From contig DATLGL010000063.1 of assembly GCA_035540495.1 (NCBI GenBank), forward strand, positions 81,196 through 145,195: a stretch of DNA of 64,000 bases, read 5' to 3'. Below, in pieces: positions 33,375 through 41,272 of the stretch (position 1 is its first letter; the number at the start of each line of letters is the position of its first letter). The notes beneath the pieces are model-generated. The model saw nothing but the letters and a program-made list of their open reading frames with translations, was not told where the DNA came from and ran no database searches. Position numbers and translations under genes: made by a program. This DNA is from DASVEG01 sp035540495 (GTDB lineage Bacteria; Actinomycetota; Acidimicrobiia; Acidimicrobiales; CADCTF01).

Positions 33375-34805
33375 ATGGCGTTCGAGATCTCGGCAGCGCA
33401 GCGCTTCGTCGACGACCGGTGGCAGCGGTCGATCCTCCCGACTCTGCACGACTACATCCGGATCCCGAACAAGAGCCCCGCCTACGACCCCAGGTGGGAC
33501 GAGGCGGGGCACATGCAACGAGCGGTCGACCTGGTGACCGGCTGGATCGAGGCGCATCCCATCGACGGGATGCGCCTCGACGTGCATCGGCTGCCGGGTC
33601 GCACGCCGCTGGTGGTCGTCGACGTCCCGGCGACCGGACCGGATGCCGGCGACGGAACGGTCCTCCTGTACGGCCACCTCGACAAGCAGCCCGAGATGGT
33701 CGGCTGGCGCCACGGGCTCGGCCCGTGGGAGCCGGTCCTCGAAGGCGACCGCCTGTACGGGCGGGGCGGCGCCGACGACGGGTACGCCGCCTTCGCGTCG
33801 CTCTCCGCGATCGCCGCGGTTCGAGAGGCCGGGGGCTCCCACGCCCGGTGCGTGCTCCTCGTCGAGGCCTCGGAGGAGAGCGGCAGCCCTGACCTCCCGG
33901 CCCACGTCGACGCGCTGGGGGATCGCCTCGGGGAGGTCGAGCTCGTGATCTGCCTCGACTCCGGCTGCGCGACGTGGGACCGCATGTGGACCACCACGTC
34001 GCTGCGGGGCCTCGTCGGCCTCGACGTTCGGGTCGACATCGTGCGCGAGGGCATCCACTCCGGGGCGTCGGGGGTGGTGCCGTCGAGCTTCCGCATCCTC
34101 CGCTCGCTGCTCTCGCGGATCGAGGACGAGGCGACTGGCGACGTGCTGCTTCCCGAGCTGCAGGTCGAGATACCCGCGGAGCGGGTCGAGCAGGCGAAGG
34201 TCGCGGCCGAGGTGCTCGGCGACGAGGTGTGGAACCGCTACCCGCTCGTCGATGGCGCCCGCCTCATGGTCGACAACGCGGTCGACGCTCTCCTCGGGCG
34301 GACGTGGAAGGCGGCGGTGTCGGTGACCGGCGTCGGTGGGATACCACCGCTCGCTGACGCCGGCAACGTGCTGCGTCCCCACACCGCGCTGACGTTGTCG
34401 ATCCGCGTGCCGCCGCGGGCCGACGACGTCGCTGCCCGCGAGGCCGTTGCCGCTGCGCTGACAGCCGACCCGCCGTACGGGGTGAAGGTGTCGATCGACC
34501 GGCTCGAGAGCGCGCCGGGCTGGGACGCACCGCCCACGTCGCCGTGGCTCGCGGATGCGATCGAACGTGCGTCGATCGACTGCTTCGGCAACCCGGCCGG
34601 AGCGGAGGGCGAGGGCGGCACGATCCCGTTCATGGGCATGCTCGGCGAGAAGTTCCCCGACGCGCAGTTCGTCGTCACCGGCGTCCTCGGGCCGGGCACG
34701 AACGCCCACGGCCCGAACGAGTTCCTCCACGTGCCGACCGCACGGAACCTCACCGCAGCCGTGGCGTCGATCCTCGACTCGCACGCCCGCCGCGGACCGG
34801 TGTGA
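33375..34805 (+). CDS. M20-family dinuclear zinc peptidase/dipeptidase
   Basis: 476 aa. Metal ligands and catalytic residues are in LLYGHLDKQPE (His, Asp), GRGGADDGYA (bridging Asp), EASEESGSPDL (catalytic Glu plus ligand), CLDSG and GPNEFLHV (last His near NAHGPNEF). An inserted dimerisation lid domain runs from about 195 to 370. Related enzymes cleave dipeptides or N-acyl amino acids, including Cys-Gly dipeptidases. It overlaps the following CoA-transferase gene by 4 nt (GTGA). The ATG has a leaderless -10. Confidence 0.92.
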   Translation: MAFEISAAQRFVDDRWQRSILPTLHDYIRIPNKSPAYDPRWDEAGHMQRAVDLVTGWIEAHPIDGMRLDVHRLPGRTPLVVVDVPATGPDAGDGTVLLYGHLDKQPEMVGWRHGLGPWEPVLEGDRLYGRGGADDGYAAFASLSAIAAVREAGGSHARCVLLVEASEESGSPDLPAHVDALGDRLGEVELVICLDSGCATWDRMWTTTSLRGLVGLDVRVDIVREGIHSGASGVVPSSFRILRSLLSRIEDEATGDVLLPELQVEIPAERVEQAKVAAEVLGDEVWNRYPLVDGARLMVDNAVDALLGRTWKAAVSVTGVGGIPPLADAGNVLRPHTALTLSIRVPPRADDVAAREAVAAALTADPPYGVKVSIDRLESAPGWDAPPTSPWLADAIERASIDCFGNPAGAEGEGGTIPFMGMLGEKFPDAQFVVTGVLGPGTNAHGPNEFLHVPTARNLTAAVASILDSHARRGPV

Positions 34806-36217
34806 GCGCAGACGCCCTCCGGCAGCTCTGGACGGCAGTCGACGGCGACGCTTCGCTCCTCGGCGAGGTGTCGTTCGCCGGCCCGCAGCACGCTCTCGCG
34901 TCGACGTTCCGGGTCACCGATGTGTCCGCCGCCGTCGTCGGCGCGCTGGGCCTCGCCGCGTCGGAGCACCTCGCGGCGCGGACGGGCCGCGCTCCGCGGC
35001 CGGTCGCGGTCGACCGTCTGCATGCCGCGCTGGCCTGCCGGAGCGAGCGGTACCTCACCGCCGACGCAGACCTCTCCTGGCCTGATCCACTCACCGGCGA
35101 CCATCGTTGCGCCGACGGCTGGATCCGGATCCACACCGTGTACCCGCACCATCGCGCCGCTGCGTGCCGTGTGCTCCGGGTGGCCGAGGAGCGTGGGGCG
35201 TTCGTGGCGGCCATCCGCGAGCGATCCGGCGAAGAGGTCCAGGAGGCGGTCGTCGCCGCGGGCGGAGCGGCCGCGGTCATGCGCACGCGCGACGACTGGT
35301 CGGTGCATCCGCACGGCTCGCAGGTGCGTTCGTTGCCGCTCGTCTACATCCATCCCCCCGGTGCGGCCGGCCCGGAAGGGGCCTCGCCGGCCAGTTCGCA
35401 CGCGCTGCGTCCGCTCCACGGCGTCCGCGTGCTCGATCTCACCAGGGTGATCGCCGGACCGACGGCAGCGAAGATGCTCGCCGCCCTCGGAGCGGAGGTG
35501 CTCCGCGTGGAGCCCCCGGGGTTCGCAGAGGTGCCGGTCGTCAGCGTCGACACCGGCTTCGGCAAGCGCGCTGCGGTGCTCGACCTTCGATCGGGGGACG
35601 ATCGGGCCGCGTTCGAGGCGCTCGTGGCGCGCGCGGACGTCGTCGTCCACGGCTTCCGGCCGGGTTCGCTGGCCCGGCTCGGCCTCGGCGACGACGACCT
35701 GCACCGCCTGCGTCCCGGCCTCGTCACCGGCAGCCTCTCCGCCTGGGGCAGCGCAGGCCCGTGGGCGACCCGGCGGGGATTCGACAGCCTCGTGCAGATG
35801 GCGAGCGGCATCGCGGCCGAAGGCATGGTGGCGGCCGGCACCGACCGTCCGACGCCGCTTCCGATGCAGTTGCTCGACCACGCCACCGCCTACCTGCTCG
35901 CGCTGGGCGTGGTGCGAGCGCTCACCGAGCGGCGGTCGGACGGACGGGGGCGGTCGGTGCGGGTGTCGCTCGCCCGCACCGCCGCCTGGATCGACGACCT
36001 CGGGCGCGTCGACCGCGAGAGCGGGCTCGCCGTGGCGGAGCCGGGTCCGGCGGTCGTCGAGCCGTACCTCGCGTTGTTCGAGACGTCACCGTGGGGCCGG
36101 GTTCGTCACGTGCGGCCCGCGTTCGAGCTCGACGGAGTCGAGACCGGGTGGCTCACCCCGCCCCAGCGGCCAGGTTCGTCACCGGCGGAGTGGGCACCGA
36201 GGCAGCCCGCACGTTGA
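34802..36217 (+). CDS. CaiB/BaiF family (family III) CoA transferase
   Basis: 471 aa. The C-terminal half has the class III signature HGVRVLDLTRVIAGPTAAKMLAALGAEVLRVEPP and the catalytic Asp in RRGFDSLVQMASGIA; the small domain follows. The N-terminal about 200 residues form the other lobe with weaker similarity. It transfers CoA between acyl donors and acceptors; substrate unknown. GTG start overlaps the M20 stop. Its last 65 nt overlap the convergent membrane-protein gene. Confidence 0.87.
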   Translation: MSADALRQLWTAVDGDASLLGEVSFAGPQHALASTFRVTDVSAAVVGALGLAASEHLAARTGRAPRPVAVDRLHAALACRSERYLTADADLSWPDPLTGDHRCADGWIRIHTVYPHHRAAACRVLRVAEERGAFVAAIRERSGEEVQEAVVAAGGAAAVMRTRDDWSVHPHGSQVRSLPLVYIHPPGAAGPEGASPASSHALRPLHGVRVLDLTRVIAGPTAAKMLAALGAEVLRVEPPGFAEVPVVSVDTGFGKRAAVLDLRSGDDRAAFEALVARADVVVHGFRPGSLARLGLGDDDLHRLRPGLVTGSLSAWGSAGPWATRRGFDSLVQMASGIAAEGMVAAGTDRPTPLPMQLLDHATAYLLALGVVRALTERRSDGRGRSVRVSLARTAAWIDDLGRVDRESGLAVAEPGPAVVEPYLALFETSPWGRVRHVRPAFELDGVETGWLTPPQRPGSSPAEWAPRQPAR

Positions 36218-36599
36218 CGAGCTTGGCGCTGCCGATCGCGCCGACGACCGCTGCGGCGGCGAGCACGAGCGCATCTCCGAGGCCGCCGGAGGCGCCCGCG
36301 ACCACGAGCAGCACGCTGCCGCCAACCCACGCGCCGTCGCCGGCGGCCGTCGCCATCGCCCCCGTCCGCAGGGTCCGTCCCGCCGATCCGGCCAGCACGA
36401 CCAGCAGAGGGACGTAGGCGAGCAGCGCGATCCCAGCGCCGCGGATCAAGCCCGTGCCGGCGTCGGTGTCAAGGACGTCGGCGACTGTCGCCGGTGCGAC
36501 CGTCAGCAGCGTGCCCGTTGCGAGGCAGGTGGCGGTGTCGACGAGGAACACGGTGCGAAGTGCGCGATCGGATCGGGCCGTGGAGGTGGTGGAGGTCAT
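36153..36599 (-). CDS. Four-helix membrane protein beside XRE regulator
   Basis: 148 aa with four predicted helices (VFLVDTATCLATGTLLTVAP, GAGIALLAYVPLLVVLAG, AAGDGAWVGGSVLLVVAG, DALVLAAAAVVGAIGSAKLV). No family with known function is recognised. It is divergent from the MmyB-type regulator across an 85-bp region that carries a 13-bp palindrome, so it is the probable target of that regulator. The 3' end overlaps the CoA-transferase gene by 65 nt. Confidence 0.7.
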   Translation of the reverse strand: MTSTTSTARSDRALRTVFLVDTATCLATGTLLTVAPATVADVLDTDAGTGLIRGAGIALLAYVPLLVVLAGSAGRTLRTGAMATAAGDGAWVGGSVLLVVAGASGGLGDALVLAAAAVVGAIGSAKLVNVRAASVPTPPVTNLAAGAG

Positions 36600-36635
36600 G
36601 GCCTCAGCGTGCGCGGGCAACGTCGTCGATGCGAT

Positions 36636-36648
36636 TACCTGCCAGGTA
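36636..36648. promoter_or_regulatory. Palindromic operator between membrane protein and XRE gene
   Basis: TACCTG-C-CAGGTA, a perfect 13-bp palindrome in the divergent region and 25 nt before the regulator -10. ACCTGnCAGGT-like sites fit XRE/MmyB regulators, which often control a divergent neighbour. Confidence 0.6.
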
Positions 36649-36672
36649 GTCGTCCCCGCTCCGCCCGCTCGG

Positions 36673-36678
36673 TACGTT
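36673..36678 (+). promoter_or_regulatory. -10 hexamer, leaderless promoter of XRE gene
   Basis: TACGTT, 6 nt before the ATG at 36685. Confidence 0.5.
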
Positions 36679-36684
36679 CGGCCC

Positions 36685-37519
36685 ATGGCGCTGCCTCGCA
36701 TCGACGCCGGCCGTCCGGCCCACGCCCCGACCGTCGGCGACCTGCTGCGGTGGTGGCGTGCCCAGAGGCGGATGAGCCAGCTCGACCTCAGCGTGCAAGC
36801 CGGCGTCTCGGCGAGGCACCTGAGCTTCGTCGAGACCGGGCGGTCGAAGCCCAGCCGCGAGCTCGTGCTGCACCTGGCCGAAGAGCTCGACGTCCCCTTG
36901 CGCGACCGCAACGCCCTCCTCGTCGCCGCGGGCTTCGCGCCGACCTTTCGCGAGCGGTCGCTCGACGAGCCCGACCTCGAACCGGTGCGGGACGCGATCG
37001 ACGTCATCCTGCGCGGGATGGAGCCGAACCCGGCGCTCGTCGTCGACCGGCAGTGGAACATGGTCGCTGCGAACCGCGGCGTGGCGGCGTTCGTCGCGCT
37101 GCTGCCGGCGGAGCTTGCGGAGCCGCCGGTGAACGTCGTCCGGGCCAGCCTCCACCCCGCCGGCCCTCGCGCGGTTGCTCGTCAACTTCGACGAGTACGC
37201 CGCGCACCTGGTCGTCCGGCTACGACGGCAGGTCGCAGCGTCGGGCGATGGCGATCTGGGCGCCCTTCTTCACGAGGTGCTGGGCTACGAGGCGGTGCAT
37301 CGCGCGGTGCGCAACGCCGCCGTCGGAGCGGGCGACGGACACCCCGGCGCCGCGCTGCCGATGGTGCTCCGGCTCGACTCGGGCGAACGGCTGTCGTTCT
37401 TCTCGACGATGACCGTGTTCGGCTCGCCGCTCGACGTCAGGGTCGAGGAACTCGCGATCGAGTCGTTCTTCCCGGCTGACGAAGCGACGGCGGCTGCGGT
37501 TCGCGCGCTGGCTTCGTGA
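36685..37519 (+). pseudogene. MmyB-type XRE regulator, frameshifted
   Basis: The N-terminal HTH (LLRWWRAQRRMSQLDLSVQAGVSARHLSFVETGRSKPSRELVLHLAEELDVPLRDRNALLVAAGF) and the start of the ligand-binding domain (MEPNPALVVDRQWNMVAANRG...NVVRASLHPAG) are in one frame. The rest (LARLLVNFDEYAAHLVVRLRRQ...FFPADEATAAAVRALAS) continues in the next frame. Removing one C from the CCC at 37164-37166 restores a 277-aa protein of family length. Either this is a recent inactivating insertion or a sequencing error, since promoter, operator and both halves are otherwise intact. If the frameshift is real, a truncated protein with a scrambled tail would be made. Confidence 0.85.
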
Positions 37520-37853
37520 CGGCGGGCTGAGGCGTCTCCCCGGAGGGCTCCTCGTGCTCGACGAGGCCGGACGACAGCAGCGTGTCGAGCAACGCGGCCG
37601 GTGCGTTCCGGAAGCGGAGCCGGCCGTCGCAGCTGCGCTCGACGGCACGGGCGGCGCCTCGCAGGATGCCGATGCCGGATCCGTCGATCGCGGAGGCCGT
37701 CGAGAGGTCGACCACGATGTCGCTGCACCCCTCGGTGACGAGTCGGCGGAGGAGCGCTCCGAGCCGGTGCGCGTTCGAGACGTCGAGCGCGCCGCCGAGC
37801 GAAACGATCGCTCGCCCGTGGTCGATGGTCAGCTCCGCCTCGATGCGCGCCAT
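37437..37853 (-). CDS. STAS-domain anti-sigma factor antagonist
   Basis: 138 aa RsbV-like protein. Core IVSLGGALDVSNAHRLGALLRRLVTEGCSDIVVDLSTASAIDGSGIGILRGAARAV; the phospho-acceptor Ser is in DGSGIG. The C-terminal 40 residues are Pro/Arg-rich and overlap the 3' end of the XRE gene by 83 nt. Upstream lies a SigF/SigB-like promoter ending 10 nt before the ATG. That fits a stress-sigma regulator controlled by its own sigma. It is the second STAS gene of the window. Confidence 0.88.
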   Translation of the reverse strand: MARIEAELTIDHGRAIVSLGGALDVSNAHRLGALLRRLVTEGCSDIVVDLSTASAIDGSGIGILRGAARAVERSCDGRLRFRNAPAALLDTLLSSGLVEHEEPSGETPQPAVTKPAREPQPPSLRQPGRTTRSRVPRP

Positions 37854-37863
37854 GTGACACGTG

Positions 37864-37890
37864 TGATACCCGACCCGGAAACGGAAGGAA
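37864..37890 (-). promoter_or_regulatory. SigF/SigB-like promoter of the STAS gene
   Basis: Minus strand: GTTT (37887-37890, preceded by GGT), 17 nt, GGGTAT (37864-37869), then 10 nt to the ATG. This matches the mycobacterial SigF consensus GTTT-N15-17-GGGTAT. Confidence 0.6.
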
Positions 37891-37900
37891 ACACCGTTTC
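37874..37900. repeat. Perfect inverted repeat in STAS/oxidoreductase region
   Basis: CGGAAACGG, 9 nt, CCGTTTCCG: 9-bp perfect arms. It covers the -35 region of the STAS promoter and lies 78 nt upstream of the flavin oxidoreductase start, so it may be an operator for either gene. Confidence 0.55.
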
Positions 37901-37977
37901 CGAAAGTTCATCGCTTCGTTACACCGGCTCCATCGGCCATGGCCTTACGCGGGTGATCGCCGGGGAAGGGTGGCTCC

Positions 37978-38940
37978 ATGGCAACCGTCGGGTTCCACGC
38001 CTCCCACGAGCAGATCGCACCCAGCGGGCTCCTGCGCGCCGTCGTTCGGGCAGAGGAGGTGGGGTTCGACGCGGCCATGTGCTCCGACCACTTCGCGCCG
38101 TGGAGCGAGCGTCAGGGCCACTCCGGCTACGCCTGGTCGTGGCTGGGCGCGGCGTTGCAGGCGACCGAGCTGTCGTTCGGGATCGTCACCGCGCCCGGGC
38201 AGCGCTACCACCCTGCGGTCGTCGCCCAGGCGATCGCGACGCTCGGCGAGATGTTCCCGGGCCGGTTCTGGGCCGCGCTCGGCTCGGGTGAGGCGATGAA
38301 CGAGCACATCACGGGCGATCGGTGGCCCGACAAGCCGACGCGCGACGCCCGGCTGCTCGAGTGCGTCGACGTGATGCGTCGCCTGCTCCGCGGTCAGGAG
38401 GTCACCCACCGCGGTCTGGTCACGGTCGATCGGGCGAAGCTGTGGTCGCTGCCGCAGGAGATGCCGAAGCTCATCGGAGCAGCCGTCTCCGAGCAGACCG
38501 CCCGGCTCGTGGCCGAGTGGGCCGACGGCCTCATCACGGTGAACCAGCCGCCGGAGACGCTGCGCCGGGTGATCGGCGCGTTCCGGGAGGCCGACACGGT
38601 CGGGCGGCCCGTGTACGTCCAGGTCCACGTCTCGTGGGCCGACACGGAGGACGAGGCGCTCGCAATCGCGCACGATCAGTGGCGCAGCAACATCTTCGCG
38701 TCGACGATCGCGTGGAACCTCGAGCTGCCCGAGCAGTTCGACGACATCTCTCAGCACGTCGCTCCGGAGGCGGTGCGCGACTCGGTGCTGGTGTCGGCCG
38801 ACCTCGGGGAGCACGCGGCGCGTCTCCACGACATCCTGGCGATGGGTGCTGACGGCGTGTACATCCACCACGTCGGCCAGACCCAGGACGCCTTCCTCGA
38901 CGCCTACGGCGACAAGGTCCTGCCCGAGCTTCGGGGATGA
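37978..38940 (+). CDS. LLM-class flavin-dependent oxidoreductase
   Basis: 320 aa luciferase-like monooxygenase/F420-reductase fold. The N-terminal TVGFHASHEQIAPSGLLRAVVRAEEVGFDAAMCSDHFAPWSERQGHSGYAWSWLGAALQAT is characteristic of the TIGR03885 group, described as probably FMN- rather than F420-dependent. GLITVNQPPETLRR and GADGVYIHHVG complete the barrel. Reaction unknown. ATG start with GGGGAAGGG upstream. Its stop overlaps the start of the GH13 gene by 4 nt (ATGA), so the two are translationally coupled. Confidence 0.87.
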   Translation: MATVGFHASHEQIAPSGLLRAVVRAEEVGFDAAMCSDHFAPWSERQGHSGYAWSWLGAALQATELSFGIVTAPGQRYHPAVVAQAIATLGEMFPGRFWAALGSGEAMNEHITGDRWPDKPTRDARLLECVDVMRRLLRGQEVTHRGLVTVDRAKLWSLPQEMPKLIGAAVSEQTARLVAEWADGLITVNQPPETLRRVIGAFREADTVGRPVYVQVHVSWADTEDEALAIAHDQWRSNIFASTIAWNLELPEQFDDISQHVAPEAVRDSVLVSADLGEHAARLHDILAMGADGVYIHHVGQTQDAFLDAYGDKVLPELRG

Positions 38941-40610
38941 GCACCGCCCGCACCAGCGATCTGTGGTGGAAGAACGCGGTCGTCTACTGCCTCGACATCG
39001 AGACGTTCCTCGACAGCGACGGCGACGGCAGGGGCGACATCACAGGGTTGATCGAACGGGTCGACTACCTCGCGGGCATCGGCGTCAGCTGCCTGTGGCT
39101 GATGCCGTTCTACCCGTCGCCGAACCGCGACGACGGCTACGACATCGCCGACTACTACAGCGTCGATCCGACGCTCGGGTCGCTCGGGGACTTCGTGGCG
39201 CTCGTGCGCACCGCGAAAGACCGCGGGATGCGGGTGATCATCGACCTCGTCGTCAACCACACGAGTGACCGTCACCCGTGGTTCCGGGACGCGAGGCGCA
39301 GCCGCACCGCTCGCTACCGCGACTTCTACGTGTGGTCGGACGAGAAGCCGAAGGAGCCGGAGAACGCCGTCGTCTTCCCCGACGCCGAAGACAGCATCTG
39401 GACCTACGACGAGCGGACGGAGCAGTGGTACCTCCACCACTTCTACGGCCACCAGCCCGACCTCAACATCGCCAACCCGGCGGTTCGCGACGAGATCACC
39501 AAGATCGCCGGGTTCTGGTTGCAGCTCGGCGTCGACGGGTTCCGGGTCGACGCCGTGCCCTACCTGCTCGAAACGGGGGAGGCGGGCGGAAACGCACCGA
39601 CGCTCGACCCTCACGAGGTGCTGCGCGACCTGCGGGCGTTCATCTCGCGCCGGAAGGGCGACGCGCTGCTGCTCGGCGAGGTGAACCTCCCGGCCAACGA
39701 TCTCCGCGCCTACTTCGGCGACGACGACCAGCTCCAGATGTCGTTCGACTTCCCCTTGATGCAGGCGATGTACCTTGCCCTGGCGCGACACGACGCGAAG
39801 CCGATCCGGAAGGTACTGGGCGATCGCCCGCCGCTCCCCGACGAGGGGCAATGGGCGGTGTTCGTCCGCAACCACGACGAGCTCACGCTCGACCAGCTGA
39901 GCGACAAGGAGCGGGAGGAGGTCTTCGCCGCGTTCGGTCCCGAGGAAGACATGCAGCTCTTCGGGCGAGGGCTACGGCGGCGGCTGCCCCCGATGGTCGA
40001 CGGTGATCCTGATCGGATACGCCTCGTCTACAGCCTGTTGTTCTCGCTGCCGGGCACCCCGGTGCTCTTCTACGGCGAGGAGATCGGCATGGGGGAGAAC
40101 CTCGACATCGACGGCCGTCTGAGCGTCCGCACCCCGATGCAGTGGACCGACGAGCGCAACGGCGGCTTCTCGTCGGCGCGGCCGTCGCAGCTGACGCGAC
40201 CGGTGGTCGAGGGCCGCTTCTCGCCGCTCGCGGTGAACGTCGCCGACCAGCGCCGCGACCGCGACTCGCTGCTCAACTGGTTCGAGCGGGTGATCCGCCG
40301 CCGCCGCGAGTGTCCCGAGATCGGGTGGGGGAAGGTCACCTTGATCGAGACGACGGGATCCCCCGCCGTGCTCGCGCACCGCTGCGACTGGGAGCGCAGC
40401 GCCATCGTCGTCTTGCACAACCTCGGAGTCGAGCCGTGCAACGTGCGGGTGCCGATCGACGACGCGGCGGATTTCGACCGGCTCGTCGACCTCCTCGAGG
40501 AGTCGGAGCCCGTGCACGAGCTCGCCGAGCCGCACATCGAGGTGAAGCTGCAGCCGTACGGCTTCCGGTGGTTCCGCCTCCAGCGGACGGGGACGCGCAC
40601 CACCCCGTAG
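38937..40610 (+). CDS. GH13 alpha-amylase-family enzyme, trehalose synthase-like
   Basis: 557 aa. The (beta/alpha)8 barrel begins WWKNAVVYCLDIETFLDSDGDGRGDITGL. The four GH13 regions are DLVVNHTSD, GFRVDAVPYL (nucleophile Asp), LLGEVNLP (acid Glu) and FVRNHDELT (third Asp). GHQPDLNIANPAVRDE is shared with TreS (GH13_16) and related glucosyltransferases. It may isomerise maltose/trehalose or hydrolyse small alpha-glucosides. With glgC and glgM nearby it fits alpha-glucan/trehalose metabolism. It lacks the fused maltokinase of some TreS. Confidence 0.87.
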   Translation: MSTARTSDLWWKNAVVYCLDIETFLDSDGDGRGDITGLIERVDYLAGIGVSCLWLMPFYPSPNRDDGYDIADYYSVDPTLGSLGDFVALVRTAKDRGMRVIIDLVVNHTSDRHPWFRDARRSRTARYRDFYVWSDEKPKEPENAVVFPDAEDSIWTYDERTEQWYLHHFYGHQPDLNIANPAVRDEITKIAGFWLQLGVDGFRVDAVPYLLETGEAGGNAPTLDPHEVLRDLRAFISRRKGDALLLGEVNLPANDLRAYFGDDDQLQMSFDFPLMQAMYLALARHDAKPIRKVLGDRPPLPDEGQWAVFVRNHDELTLDQLSDKEREEVFAAFGPEEDMQLFGRGLRRRLPPMVDGDPDRIRLVYSLLFSLPGTPVLFYGEEIGMGENLDIDGRLSVRTPMQWTDERNGGFSSARPSQLTRPVVEGRFSPLAVNVADQRRDRDSLLNWFERVIRRRRECPEIGWGKVTLIETTGSPAVLAHRCDWERSAIVVLHNLGVEPCNVRVPIDDAADFDRLVDLLEESEPVHELAEPHIEVKLQPYGFRWFRLQRTGTRTTP

Positions 40611-40613
40611 CGT
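40608..40613 (+). promoter_or_regulatory. -10 hexamer overlapping the GH13 stop codon
   Basis: TAGCGT: the TAG is the GH13 stop and the hexamer lies 7 nt before the GTG at 40621. Confidence 0.45.
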
Positions 40614-40620
40614 CGCCCGC

Positions 40621-41262
40621 GTGCGAAGCGAGCCGCGGCTGCCAGAGGAGCTGACCGAGGTCGACGGGTTCGATCTCGAGGAGGAGGCGGACGTCTCCGA
40701 CCTCTCGGTCGCCCACGCCGATCTCAGCGGTGCCGAGGCGCGGAACGTCGACATCACGCGGTGCCGGCTCTCGAACGTGGTGCTCACCGGCGCGGATCTC
40801 GACCGCCTCCAGCTCACCGACTGCGTGCTCGAGCGGTGCGAGCTGTCGGGCGCGATCCTCACCGAGGCGTCGTTCACGCGGGTGGTGATCCGTGACTCGC
40901 GGCTCGCCGGCGTCGATCTCTCGTCCGCTCGGTTGCGGGACGTCGTGTTCGAGGACTGCAAGCTCGACGCCGCCAACCTCCGGATGGTCTCGGCGGAGCG
41001 GTTGCGCATCGCCCGTTCGTCGCTCGTCGACACCGACCTGTACCAGGCGAAGCTGCCCGAGGCGGAGCTGGTCGAGTGTGATCTGACGACGGCGCAGTTC
41101 ACCAAGGCCGACATGCGAGGCGCCCGGCTGGCCGGTTCGACGCTGACCGACCTCCGGGGAGCCGAGCACCTCAAGGGCGCCGTCATCGACGAGGCACAGG
41201 TCGTACCGCTCGCACTGCTGACCTTCGCCGCCTTCGGCATCGTCGTCGAGAGCGACCGGTAG
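40621..41262 (+). CDS. Pentapeptide-repeat protein
   Basis: 213 aa. From about residue 30 to 190 a run of A(D/N)LxX-type five-residue steps (ADLSGAEARNVDITRCRLSNVVLTGADLDRL and on to ADMRGARLAGSTLTDL) predicts a right-handed quadrilateral beta-helix. No nuclease or gyrase-protection feature can be inferred. The acidic N-terminus (PEELTEVDGFDLEEEADVSDL) is unusual. GTG start with a leaderless -10; it is followed closely by fdhD, which has its own -10. Confidence 0.85.
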   Translation: MRSEPRLPEELTEVDGFDLEEEADVSDLSVAHADLSGAEARNVDITRCRLSNVVLTGADLDRLQLTDCVLERCELSGAILTEASFTRVVIRDSRLAGVDLSSARLRDVVFEDCKLDAANLRMVSAERLRIARSSLVDTDLYQAKLPEAELVECDLTTAQFTKADMRGARLAGSTLTDLRGAEHLKGAVIDEAQVVPLALLTFAAFGIVVESDR

Positions 41263-41265
41263 CGT
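41260..41265 (+). promoter_or_regulatory. -10 hexamer overlapping a stop codon, fdhD promoter
   Basis: TAGCGT: TAG ends the pentapeptide gene; 7 nt separate the hexamer from the fdhD ATG at 41273. Confidence 0.45.
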
Positions 41266-41272
41266 CGGTCGC

